Part shown: piece by piece, positions 49,785-57,861 of the stretch
Position numbering within the stretch: position 1 is the first letter of the stretch
Layout of the letters: the number at the start of each line of letters is the position of its first letter
Assembly (NCBI RefSeq): GCF_900177715.1
Contig: NZ_FXWG01000001.1
Span: 1,013,164-1,077,163, forward strand
From: Altererythrobacter xiamenensis
GTDB taxonomy: Bacteria > Pseudomonadota > Alphaproteobacteria > Sphingomonadales > Sphingomonadaceae
Length of the DNA stretch: 64,000 nt
Direction of reading: 5' to 3'
Notes under the pieces: model-generated
What the model was told of the DNA's origin: nothing
Seen by the model: only the letters and a program-made list of their open reading frames with translations
Database searches by the model: none
Program-made: the position numbers and the translations under genes

Positions 49785-51095
49785 ATCGGATACGACAAGA
49801 AGCCGCCGCGCGCGATCGGGCTTGCGGGCGCTATCGTCATCAATCTCAATGCCGTTGTCGGTTCGGGCATATTCGCGCTGCCGGCACTGCTGTTTGCGGC
49901 GGCGGGCACATTCTCGCCCTTCGCGCTGCTCATATTCGCCTGCTTCTATGGCTGTGTGATGGCGGTGGTCGCCAAGCTGTCGACCATCTTCCGGCAATCG
50001 GGCGGCCCCCAGCTTTATGCGCAGCATGCTTTCGGACCGGTCGTCGGCTTCCAGGTGGGCTGGTTGTCGCTGTTGACGAATATGATCGGGGCGTCGGCCA
50101 ATTTTCACGTGCTGGTGTCCTATCTCGCCGCGATATTCCCTTTCTTTGCCGATCCCTTTGTCCGGCTCGCGACCATCGCCACGCTGATCGCTTTCTTCAC
50201 CGCCATCAGCATCAGCGGCACCAAACGCTCGGTAAGAGCAATCGAACTCGGCACGGTTCTCAAGCTGGCACCGCTGCTGCTGCTCGTGGTTCTCGGCTTC
50301 GCGCAGAATGGCGTGCCGACAGACGTGAAGCTCCCGGTTTTTTCAGAGGTCGAGTCGATTGCGCTGCTGCTCGCCTTCGCCTTTTCCGGGGCCGACGTCG
50401 CGGTTGCCGCTGCCGGCGAGACCAAGGAGCCGCGCAAGACGCTGATGCGTGCCATCTTCATCAACCTTGCCGGTATCGCGATATTCTACGCGCTCATCAT
50501 GTGGGCCTATATCGCGATTGCGCCCGACCCGACCAATGTCGACACGCCGCTTGCCGCCGCAGGTGAAGCGGTGCTCGGCCCGATGGGCAGTCTCATGATC
50601 AGCGTGGCCGCGATCTTCTCGACCGCAACCTTCCAGCTGAACGTGTTCGTGGCCCTTCCGCGGATCGCCTATGGCATGGCCCGGCGCGGGCTGATGCCGC
50701 ATGTGTTCGCTTATGTTTCGCCCCGGTTCCAGACGCCGGTCGCGGCCATCGCGGGCTATGGAGCGGTCGTCTCCGTACTGGCGCTGTCAGGCAGCTTCAC
50801 CGCGCTGGCAGTGCTGATGGTGAGCGTCGAGCAGATCCTCTTCACCTCCAGCATCGCCGCGCTGGTCGTGATGTGGTGGCGCAATGACGCGGGCCTGCGC
50901 GATACGATGGACGCGCGTTGGCTCGTCATCTTTCCGGTCGCGATCGGACTGGTCCTCTGGCTCTTCTCGCAAGTGCCATGGGACAGCGTGCCGCCGACGC
51001 TCGCCTTCATCGGCGTCGGCTTCGTGCTGTACCTGCTCTCGCGCCGCGGTGCGGTGGCGCAGGACGGGATCGAATTGCCCGAAGCGCGGGCCTAA
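49785..51095 (+). CDS. APC family amino acid permease 2, apparent ATC start
   Basis: A 436-residue tandem paralogue of the upstream permease (VINLNAVVGSGIFALPALLF; SGTKRSVRAIELGTVLK; ALPRIAYGMARRGLMPH). The frame is open after a TGA at 49779, and a GGGGGA Shine-Dalgarno motif (49772-49777) sits seven bases before ATC at 49785, where the paralogue has its ATG. No ATG, GTG or TTG lies in frame before GTG 49953/ATG 49956. Starting there would remove helix 1 with its substrate-binding GSGIF motif. Rare AUC initiation, a degenerating gene, or a base-call error are the options. Its stop overlaps the convergent dehydrogenase gene by four bases. Confidence 0.78.
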   Translation: MGYDKKPPRAIGLAGAIVINLNAVVGSGIFALPALLFAAAGTFSPFALLIFACFYGCVMAVVAKLSTIFRQSGGPQLYAQHAFGPVVGFQVGWLSLLTNMIGASANFHVLVSYLAAIFPFFADPFVRLATIATLIAFFTAISISGTKRSVRAIELGTVLKLAPLLLLVVLGFAQNGVPTDVKLPVFSEVESIALLLAFAFSGADVAVAAAGETKEPRKTLMRAIFINLAGIAIFYALIMWAYIAIAPDPTNVDTPLAAAGEAVLGPMGSLMISVAAIFSTATFQLNVFVALPRIAYGMARRGLMPHVFAYVSPRFQTPVAAIAGYGAVVSVLALSGSFTALAVLMVSVEQILFTSSIAALVVMWWRNDAGLRDTMDARWLVIFPVAIGLVLWLFSQVPWDSVPPTLAFIGVGFVLYLLSRRGAVAQDGIELPEARA

Positions 51096-52378
51096 CCGTA
51101 TTTGCCGCGCTTCGGACCGAGGTAGCCGAACAGATAGGCAGCGACCTTGCGCATCTGGATTTCCTCTGCCCCTTCGGTGATGCGGTAGCGGCGGTGGTGG
51201 CGATAGATATGCTCGAACGGCTTGTGCCGTGAGTAACCGATCCCGCCGTGCACCTGCATCGCCCGGTCGGCCGCCTGGCACACCAGCCGGTTCGCCCAGT
51301 AATTGCACATGGAAACCTTGTCGGAGATCGTCTTCTCGATCTGCTCATGCGGCATGTTGTCCATCTCCCACGCCGTCTTGTAGATCAGCAGGCGGAGCAT
51401 CTCGCATTGCGTCGCGAGCTCGACCAGCGGGAACTGGATCGCCTGATTCTTCGCCAGCTCTTCGCCAAAGGGCTTGCGCTCACGCGCATATTTGACGCTT
51501 TCCTCGATGCAGAATTGCGCCGCGCCGAGCGAGCTTGCCGCCTGGCGGATGCGGTTCTGGTGGACGAAGCTCTGCGCCAGCGCGAGACCGAGCCCCTCCT
51601 GGCCGAGCATCGCGCTTTCGGGCACCCAGACGTTGTTGACTGAGAGGCGCGGATGGTCGGTCGGCATGTTGAAGGTCCACATCCATTCCTCGATCTCCAA
51701 ACCCTCGGTCGGATTGGGGACGAGCAGGCAGGTGATCCCGCGCGCATCGCCATCTTCGCCGGAAGTGCGGCAGAACATCGCGCAATGGGTCGCGACATGC
51801 ATGCCGGTGATCCACATCTTCTCGCCATTGATCAGCCAGCCATCGACACCGTCACGCGTCTCGCGCACCGCCCGCGTTTCCATATGGGTCGCGTCGGAGC
51901 CGTGGTTGGCCTCGGTCAGGCCGAAGGCCACGCGGCGCGTCCCTTCGAAACCGCCGAAGATGAACTCGTCCTTCTGCTCTTCGGTACCGAAAGTCTCGAA
52001 CATGGCGACGAAGGGAAAATTGCCGACGATCGAGTGTTCGTTCTGAAGGTCATTGTGCAGACCCAGCCCGCGCTGGGCGAACCGGTCGCGGATCACCGCC
52101 ATCCAGAGGTTGGAGCCGTCCTTGCCGCCGTATTTCTTGGGCGCGGAGAAGCGCCAGTGACCGGCCTCGTCAGCCGCCTTGCGCGCCTTGCCGAGCAGTT
52201 CCTCCCACTCGTGATTGGGCAGGCCTTCGCGCTCCCAATCGGTTCGCGCATTCTCGCGGCGATGGTCGAAGAAGCGGATGTTGTCGTCCTGCTGCTCGAG
52301 CGGAACGATCGTGTCCTCGATGAATTTTTCGAGCTCGGCGTAGTAGTCCTCAAGCTCTTGCGGGATGGTGAAATCCAT
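51092..52378 (-). CDS. Acyl-CoA dehydrogenase
   Basis: A 428-residue flavoprotein dehydrogenase. Motifs are FGLTEANHGSDATHMETRA, GEKMWITGMHVATHCAMFCRT, and the C-terminal ARERKPFGEELAKNQAIQFPLVE and MQVHGGIGYSRHKPFEHIYRHHRRYRITEGAEEIQMRKV stretch. This resembles the ACAD10/11-like dehydrogenases. It lies four bases downstream of the phosphotransferase-domain gene, so the two form a unit that matches the domain order of eukaryotic ACAD10/11, where a kinase and dehydrogenase process 4-hydroxy acyl groups. Confidence 0.92.
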   Translation of the reverse strand: MDFTIPQELEDYYAELEKFIEDTIVPLEQQDDNIRFFDHRRENARTDWEREGLPNHEWEELLGKARKAADEAGHWRFSAPKKYGGKDGSNLWMAVIRDRFAQRGLGLHNDLQNEHSIVGNFPFVAMFETFGTEEQKDEFIFGGFEGTRRVAFGLTEANHGSDATHMETRAVRETRDGVDGWLINGEKMWITGMHVATHCAMFCRTSGEDGDARGITCLLVPNPTEGLEIEEWMWTFNMPTDHPRLSVNNVWVPESAMLGQEGLGLALAQSFVHQNRIRQAASSLGAAQFCIEESVKYARERKPFGEELAKNQAIQFPLVELATQCEMLRLLIYKTAWEMDNMPHEQIEKTISDKVSMCNYWANRLVCQAADRAMQVHGGIGYSRHKPFEHIYRHHRRYRITEGAEEIQMRKVAAYLFGYLGPKRGKYG

Positions 52379-52381
52379 GGG

Positions 52382-53743
52382 TCAGTCCTCTCCGGTCCAT
52401 TTGTTCTGCGCCACTTCGAGCGCAGGATATCGGGGTATGTCGACTTCGAGCTTTTCAAGCGCGCGCGATCTCAATTCGGCCAATAGCCCCTCCGTCTGGA
52501 GCGACAGTTCGCCGCGGATCAGCCGGTCAGCCAGCTCCAGGTCGGTATCGCGCGGCATGAACGCATGGTCGCGCGCGATCATACCCAGAGCATTTCTTGC
52601 CACTGCCAGTTGAAACCGGTCATGCCCCTGCATCTGGTCCTTGATCGTTGCGAGCCATTCGGAAATCGCCGTCGCCAGTTCACCGGCGCTCGCTTCGCCG
52701 TGCGGCGGGAATGGTCGCGAAACATCGACTGCTCGCGCACGCTCGGCTTCCGGTGCGCTTTCCTCGAGCAGCATGAGCAGGTCGAGTTCCTGTTCGCTGG
52801 TGCGCCGCGAGATTACCGCGCGTTCGAGGCTGCGGTCGCTCCCTTCGCGCCAGCTCTTCGCGCAGCCAAGGCAGCCCATCGCCCACCACACGGTGCGATG
52901 GATCAGCCAGTAGCGAAAGCGCTCGCGGTCGACCGTGCGTCCGCTCTCCGCCTCATAGGCACTGAAATAGTCCACAAGGGCACCGAGACCCAGCGCAGGC
53001 CGGTCGTATCGCGCAAAACGCCACACCGCCATGCAACCGAAGGCAAGGTCTTCGTGCGGGTCGCCGAAATGCGCCAGTTCCCAATCGAGCACGCCGGTAA
53101 GATGGCCGTCTTCAGCGAGGATATTGCCCATCCGGTAATCGCCGTGGATCAGCACCGGCTCGACCGGATCGGGGCAATTGTCCTCCATCCACTTGAGGCC
53201 CAATGCGATGATCGGGCGGTCGCCGCCTGCTTCTTCGAACTGTTCGCGCAGGCCCGCAATGGCCTCGCGGTAATTCATGACCGGTACGTCGGCGGGCACG
53301 TCGGCGCGATTGACCGAGTGGATCCGGGCGAGATCGCGCGCCGCCTCGCGCAGGATCGTCTCCGCCCCTTCCATCGCGAGGATTTCTTTCGGATTTGGCG
53401 TCCCGGGTAGCGCGCGCATCACGAAACCGCTGCCGATGCCGTCGCTTTCCTCCAGCACGGTAACGACTTCGGGCGCAGTAACGCCTGCAGCCCGCACAGC
53501 CTCGATTATCGCAGCCTCCGTAGCGTGACCGTAGGGCCGATCCTCGATAAACTCGAGGCTGGGAGCGCGGCGCAGCACATAGTCCTCGCCACCTGACGAG
53601 AAGCGCCAGCTTTCCATCGTGGCGCCGCCGGTCAAGCGCCGCAGCCCCTCGGGCTTGCCCATCCCCACGCGTTCAAGCGCGCGCGCAAGGCCCGCCAGCA
53701 GTTCACCTTCGCCCAATTGTCTCTCCCCAAATTGTGCTGTCAT
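52382..53743 (-). CDS. ACAD10-like phosphotransferase with DUF6285-like C-terminus
   Basis: A 453-residue protein. The aminoglycoside-phosphotransferase fold (about residues 30-320) has GGATMESWRFSSGGEDYVLRR near the ATP site, the Brenner motif VLIHGDYRMGNIL and metal-binding VLDWELAHFGD. The C-terminal ~100 residues (ELATAISEWLATIKDQ; RFQLAVARNALGMIARDHAF) resemble the small DUF6285 proteins often encoded separately next to this kinase, so the two appear fused here. By analogy with ACAD10/11 it would phosphorylate a hydroxyacyl-CoA for elimination, with the adjacent dehydrogenase. Substrate range is inferred. Confidence 0.86.
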   Translation of the reverse strand: MTAQFGERQLGEGELLAGLARALERVGMGKPEGLRRLTGGATMESWRFSSGGEDYVLRRAPSLEFIEDRPYGHATEAAIIEAVRAAGVTAPEVVTVLEESDGIGSGFVMRALPGTPNPKEILAMEGAETILREAARDLARIHSVNRADVPADVPVMNYREAIAGLREQFEEAGGDRPIIALGLKWMEDNCPDPVEPVLIHGDYRMGNILAEDGHLTGVLDWELAHFGDPHEDLAFGCMAVWRFARYDRPALGLGALVDYFSAYEAESGRTVDRERFRYWLIHRTVWWAMGCLGCAKSWREGSDRSLERAVISRRTSEQELDLLMLLEESAPEAERARAVDVSRPFPPHGEASAGELATAISEWLATIKDQMQGHDRFQLAVARNALGMIARDHAFMPRDTDLELADRLIRGELSLQTEGLLAELRSRALEKLEVDIPRYPALEVAQNKWTGED

Positions 53744-53752
53744 TGTTCACAT

Positions 53753-53786
53753 AAAAGCGGCCGCCCGGGTCTCCCCAGACGGCCGC
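53753..53786 (-). terminator. Intrinsic terminator after the aldehyde dehydrogenase gene
   Basis: Read on the minus strand, a 13-bp stem GCGGCCGTCTGGG / CCCGGGCGGCCGC (two G-U pairs) with a GAGA loop is followed by TTTTATG. It lies 26 bases past the stop codon at 53812 and before the phosphotransferase start. Confidence 0.85.
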
Positions 53787-53811
53787 CATATCGGTTCAAC
53801 TCATTCGAGCA

Positions 53812-55239
53812 TCAGGCCGGTACGTTGTCCTTCTTGACCGTGATGACCTGCGGGTAGGTGAACTCCTTCAGACCATCGAGGCCGTATTCGGCACCGAAGC
53901 CCGACTGCTTGTGACCACCAAACGGGGTGAACGGCGAGAGGTGGAGATATTCATTGATCCACACCGTGCCCGTTTCGAGCTGCTCTGCGATCTCGACACC
54001 CTTTTCCGGATTGCCGGTCCACACCGCGCCGGCGAGGCCATAGTCCGAATTGTTGGCGCGCTGGATGACTTCGTCCTCGCTCGAGAACTTCATCAGCGGC
54101 ATGACCGGGCCGAACTGTTCCTCGGCCACGATGCGCGCGTCTTCGGGCGGATTGTCCATGATGGTGATCGGCACGTAATAACCGGTGCCCGAAGGATCGA
54201 CTTCGCCGCCGACGAGGAACTTGTAGCCGTTTTCCTTGGCATCCTCGATCAGCTCGCAGACACGATCGAACTGCTTCTTGTTCTGGATCGGACCGACGCC
54301 GGTGCCCTGGTGAGAGCCGTCGCCGACCTTCACGTTCTTGGCATATTCGACCAGCGCTTCTGACAACTCGTCATAGATATCCTCGTGGATATAGATGCGC
54401 TTTGCCGCGACGCAGATCTGGCCCGCGTTGGAGAAGCTCGACCAGAACAGCTGTTCGGCAACCTTCTTGGGGTCCGCATCGGGCAGCACGATCGAAGCGT
54501 CGTTGCCGCCCAGCTCGAGCGTGATGCGCTTGAGGTCGGCGCTGGCACCTTCCATGATCTTCTTGCCGGTAGCGGTAGAGCCGGTGAAAGTGATCTTGTC
54601 GATGTCCGGGTGGCTGGTGATCAGCGGGCCGAGGCTGTCTTCGCCGGTGATGATGTTCACCGTACCGGCCGGCACCTTGTCCGCGATCAGCTCGGCGATG
54701 CGGAGCGTGGTCAGCGGGGTGAAGGGCGACGGCTTGAGCACGATCGTGCAGCCGCTCATCAGCGCAGGGATGATCTTCTGCACCGCCATCATGACCGGGA
54801 AGTTCCACGGCACGATACCGCCGACGACGCCCACCGGAACGCGGCGGGTGCGCGACAGGCGCTGGTCGGTATCTTCATTGATGACGTCTTCGAGCTTGAG
54901 CGTCGCCTGCGCTGCCGACATGCCGGCCGCACCGAAGATCTCGCCCTTGGCCTGCTCGTGCGGCTTGCCCTGCTCGCTTGTCAGGAGGCGATAAAGCTCC
55001 TCGGCGTTTTCCTTGATCGCGCCGGAGATCGCCATGCAGGCAGCCTGGCGTTCCTCGAAGCTCGTCTTCTTCCAGCTCTTGAACGCTTCCCGCGCAGCAG
55101 CGACAGCCTTGTCCAGCTCCGCCTTGCCGCAAGCCGGGACCTGCCCGATCACTTCCTCGTTCGCCGGGTTCACGACGTCGAGCCATTCGCTGGTCTCGAC
55201 CATCTCGCCATTGATCAGGTTCTTGTACTTGGTAGCCAT
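53812..55239 (-). CDS. NAD(P)-dependent aldehyde dehydrogenase
   Basis: A 475-residue aldehyde dehydrogenase superfamily enzyme. Motifs in order are VPWNFPVMMAVQKIIPAL (nucleotide-binding), FTGSTATGKKIM, the general-base glutamate in LELGGND near residue 242, and the catalytic cysteine in SNAGQICVAAKR near 276, then EEQFGPVMPL. It resembles succinate-semialdehyde and related short aliphatic aldehyde dehydrogenases. It is monocistronic with its own terminator, and divergent from a GST gene. Confidence 0.94.
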   Translation of the reverse strand: MATKYKNLINGEMVETSEWLDVVNPANEEVIGQVPACGKAELDKAVAAAREAFKSWKKTSFEERQAACMAISGAIKENAEELYRLLTSEQGKPHEQAKGEIFGAAGMSAAQATLKLEDVINEDTDQRLSRTRRVPVGVVGGIVPWNFPVMMAVQKIIPALMSGCTIVLKPSPFTPLTTLRIAELIADKVPAGTVNIITGEDSLGPLITSHPDIDKITFTGSTATGKKIMEGASADLKRITLELGGNDASIVLPDADPKKVAEQLFWSSFSNAGQICVAAKRIYIHEDIYDELSEALVEYAKNVKVGDGSHQGTGVGPIQNKKQFDRVCELIEDAKENGYKFLVGGEVDPSGTGYYVPITIMDNPPEDARIVAEEQFGPVMPLMKFSSEDEVIQRANNSDYGLAGAVWTGNPEKGVEIAEQLETGTVWINEYLHLSPFTPFGGHKQSGFGAEYGLDGLKEFTYPQVITVKKDNVPA

Positions 55240-55426
55240 GAGGGTCCTCTCTCGAATCGATGGAATGACTTGAAGGAAAGCGTGGCCTTCTCATACCCGG
55301 AAGGCAATTGTCATTTGCGTCTATCTTACTCCCCCGGCGCGCGATACGCGCCTATCGATTGCGCTATGCAACTTAATAGGTAAGAACGCCGCGGCATTGG
55401 AACAAGAGATTTTGGAGAGAGACGAG

Positions 55427-56122
55427 ATGGCGAATCTGGTGATCTACGGCAGCCCCGTGTCGCCCTTCGTGCGCAAGGTTGCAGGCCTGTGCATCGAAAA
55501 GGGCGTCGAATATGAAATCGAGGCCGTCGATATCTTCAATCCGCCCGAATGGTTCGTCGAAATCAGCCCGGCGCGGCGCATCCCGGTGATGCGCGACCGG
55601 TCGATCGCCGAAGAAGGCCCGGATGGGACCATCGCCGATTCTTCCGCCATCTGCGGCTATATCGAGAAGAAGCACCCCGAACCTGCGCTCTATCCCGCCG
55701 ATCCTTACGATCATGGCCGTGCGCTGTGGTACGAGGAATATTCGGACAGCCTGCTCGCGATGAACGGCGGCGGCGGCATGTTTCGCCCCATCTTCTTCTC
55801 GCTGCTTCAGGGCAAGGACGCCGATGTGGACACTGCCCGCGCGACATGGAGCGAGAAGGTCAGCCCGATCTTCGACTATCTCGACGGCCAGCTGGAGGAC
55901 CGTGAATACCTCGTCGGCGACGCGCTTTCGATCGCGGACATTTCGGTCACGACATGCATGATGCAGATCGCGCTGGTGGCAGACATGAAGCTCGACAACT
56001 GGAGCAATCTTGCCGCGCATTACGAGCGCATGACCGCGCGCGATTCGATCGCCGGGCCTTTCGAGAAGGCAGAAAGGTTCGTCCGCAAGACCATGCCCGA
56101 ACGGATTTCGCTCGACCAATAG
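55427..56122 (+). CDS. Glutathione S-transferase family protein
   Basis: A 231-residue GST. The N-terminal thioredoxin-like part has YGSPVSPFVRKVAGLCIEKG and SPARRIPVMRDRSI, with ADSSAICGYIEKKHPEPAL holding the glutathione-binding residues. The helical C-terminal domain has DYLDGQLEDREYLVGDALSIADISVTT. The ATG at 55427 follows GGAGAGAGACGAG; upstream codons in frame are not family-like. It is the third GST in the window and is not close in sequence to the other two by eye. Confidence 0.92.
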   Translation: MANLVIYGSPVSPFVRKVAGLCIEKGVEYEIEAVDIFNPPEWFVEISPARRIPVMRDRSIAEEGPDGTIADSSAICGYIEKKHPEPALYPADPYDHGRALWYEEYSDSLLAMNGGGGMFRPIFFSLLQGKDADVDTARATWSEKVSPIFDYLDGQLEDREYLVGDALSIADISVTTCMMQIALVADMKLDNWSNLAAHYERMTARDSIAGPFEKAERFVRKTMPERISLDQ

Positions 56123-56222
56123 GGCACACGCTTTATCTCAGCGCTAACCAATATTTTGCCTCTTCGCGTCAGATCGGTTTAAAGCGGTGCACATTCTGGT
56201 CGCAAAAGCAGGGGATCCGGGC

Positions 56223-57095
56223 ATGGTAAGCCCTTGGACAATTGGCATTATCGGTGGATCCGGCCTCTACGCCATAGAGGGGCTGGAAGAAGCCCAGTGG
56301 ATCCCGGTCGACTCGCCCTGGGGGAAGCCCTCGGACGAGATTCTGTGCGGACGGATTGGCGACGTAAACGTCCGCTTCCTGCCGCGCCACGGTCGCGGGC
56401 ACCCGATTTCGCCAGGCGACCTCAACGCGCGTGCCAATATCGACGCGTTGAAGCGCGCTGGCTGCACCGATATTCTCGCGATCTCCGCAGTCGGGTCTCT
56501 GCGCGAGCAGATCGAACCGGGCCGGTTTGCCGTCGTCGAACAATTCATCGACCGCACCACAAGCCGCGACAACAGCTTCTTCGGCACCGGTTTCGTCACC
56601 CATGTCTCGATGGCCGATCCGGTCTGCCCGCGCCTGTCGGAAATGGCGGCGACCGCTATCGCCGGTGCCAAGGGCAAGGTCGCGACCGGCGCGACCTATC
56701 TCGCGATGGAAGGCCCGCAATTCTCCACCCGCGCGGAAAGCCGCATGTACCGCGAATGGGGTGCGGACGTGATCGGCATGACCGCCATGCCCGAAGCGAA
56801 GCTCGCCCGCGAGGCAGAGCTCCCCTACGCGCTGATCGGCATGGTCACCGACTATGACTGCTGGAAGGACGGTGAAGCGGTCGATGTCGGCAAGGTCGTC
56901 GCCCAGATGCAGAAGAACAGCCAGCTCGCCCGCGAGGCGGTGGTTCGTTTCATCAACGCGCTGCCCGCCGAACGCGAGTCGTCACCGATCGATTTCGCCC
57001 TGGAAGACGCGATCATCACAGCGCCCGATCATCATGATCCCGCGCTCCTCGCCAAGCTCGATGCCGTCGCCGGAAGGCTTCTCGCACCGCGCTGA
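56223..57095 (+). CDS. mtnP: S-methyl-5'-thioadenosine phosphorylase
   Basis: A 290-residue purine/uridine-phosphorylase-type enzyme. Family motifs are IGIIGGSGLYAIEGLEE at the N-terminus, FLPRHGRGHPISPGDLNARANI (phosphate and ribose contacts), SAVGSL, the TYLAMEGPQFSTRAESRMYR base-binding segment, and DYDCWK. It splits methylthioadenosine to adenine and methylthioribose-1-phosphate in methionine salvage. The ATG at 56223 begins the conserved fold; a codon at 56187 is in frame but adds unrelated residues. It lies 40 bases upstream of a secreted-protein gene. Confidence 0.95.
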   Translation: MVSPWTIGIIGGSGLYAIEGLEEAQWIPVDSPWGKPSDEILCGRIGDVNVRFLPRHGRGHPISPGDLNARANIDALKRAGCTDILAISAVGSLREQIEPGRFAVVEQFIDRTTSRDNSFFGTGFVTHVSMADPVCPRLSEMAATAIAGAKGKVATGATYLAMEGPQFSTRAESRMYREWGADVIGMTAMPEAKLAREAELPYALIGMVTDYDCWKDGEAVDVGKVVAQMQKNSQLAREAVVRFINALPAERESSPIDFALEDAIITAPDHHDPALLAKLDAVAGRLLAPR

Positions 57096-57134
57096 TTGCA
57101 CGCCCCATGCCTCAGGGCCTTGCAGAGTAGGCGC

Positions 57135-57686
57135 ATGCCGCGATACATGCGCCAGATGCGTCGCATCCTCTCGATTTTTCTCGCCATTCTGTCACTCGGC
57201 TGGGCCCCGCAGGCCTTCGCCCAGGTCGAGCTGAGCTTTCACAGCTTCAACGGATCGGTCCTGTTCGGGCGATATCCGCACACCTTCATCGTGATGCAGG
57301 GCACGCTCGAGGAAACCGGCGAGGCGGTGAACGAGAACTACGGCTTCACTGCCAAGAACGTGAGCCCGGCGATCCTCAACGGGCCGGTCTATCACGATAT
57401 CTCGATCGAGAAGCCGAAATATCTGGAGAAGACCAACGTCCACTTCACCATCCCGATCAGCGACAAGCAATACCGCCAGATCGTGGCCGAGGTGAAGAAG
57501 TGGCGGAACCAGCCGGGCAAGTATTACGATCTCGACACCCGTAACTGCATCCATTTCGTCGGACGCATGGCGCAGATCGTCGGCCTCAAGGTCGAATATC
57601 CCGACGACATGCTGCGTCGCCCGAAGAAGTGGCTCAACCACATCACGGGGCTTAACCCGCAGCTGGGCGCGCGGGCTATCAAGTAG
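57135..57686 (+). CDS. Secreted protein of unknown function
   Basis: A 183-residue protein with a signal peptide (RRILSIFLAILSLGWAPQAFAQ). The mature part begins VELSFHSFNGSVLFGRYPHTFIVM and later has DLDTRNCIHFVGRMAQIVGL. A histidine in the first strand region plus a late cysteine in an N-C-x2-F context recalls NlpC/P60- or LRAT-like cysteine enzymes, but the match is weak. Family not recognised. Confidence 0.75.
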   Translation: MPRYMRQMRRILSIFLAILSLGWAPQAFAQVELSFHSFNGSVLFGRYPHTFIVMQGTLEETGEAVNENYGFTAKNVSPAILNGPVYHDISIEKPKYLEKTNVHFTIPISDKQYRQIVAEVKKWRNQPGKYYDLDTRNCIHFVGRMAQIVGLKVEYPDDMLRRPKKWLNHITGLNPQLGARAIK

Positions 57687-57694
57687 GGCTGAAC

Positions 57695-57768
57695 CACCCG
57701 CACCCTCCACCCTTCCACCCGGAGCCTGCCGGGATACCATCCGGGCGGAAGGGTAGAGGGCGCGGGTG
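57695..57768. repeat. Interspersed palindromic repeat, copy A
   Basis: A 74-bp imperfect palindrome: arms of 29 bases (starting CACCCGCACCCTCC, ending GAGGGCGCGGGTG) that pair at 26 of 29 positions around a 16-base centre, GCCTGCCGGGATACCA. It begins nine bases after the stop of the secreted-protein gene. A near-identical copy is at 62079-62148. Confidence 0.85.
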
Positions 57769-57788
57769 CCGAGGATTGCCAGAATATC

Positions 57789-57829
57789 AAAAGGGCGGCA
57801 CGCCCGGCTTTCGCCACAGCATGCCGCCC
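57789..57829 (-). terminator. Intrinsic terminator of the second TonB receptor gene
   Basis: Read on the minus strand, an eight-base stem GGGCGGCA/TGCCGCCC with a 21-base loop is followed by TTTT (A run at 57789-57792). It is 33 bases past the receptor stop at 57862. Confidence 0.7.
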
Positions 57830-57861
57830 GAAAATCAGCCGGACTTATCCGGTGCGTTTGC

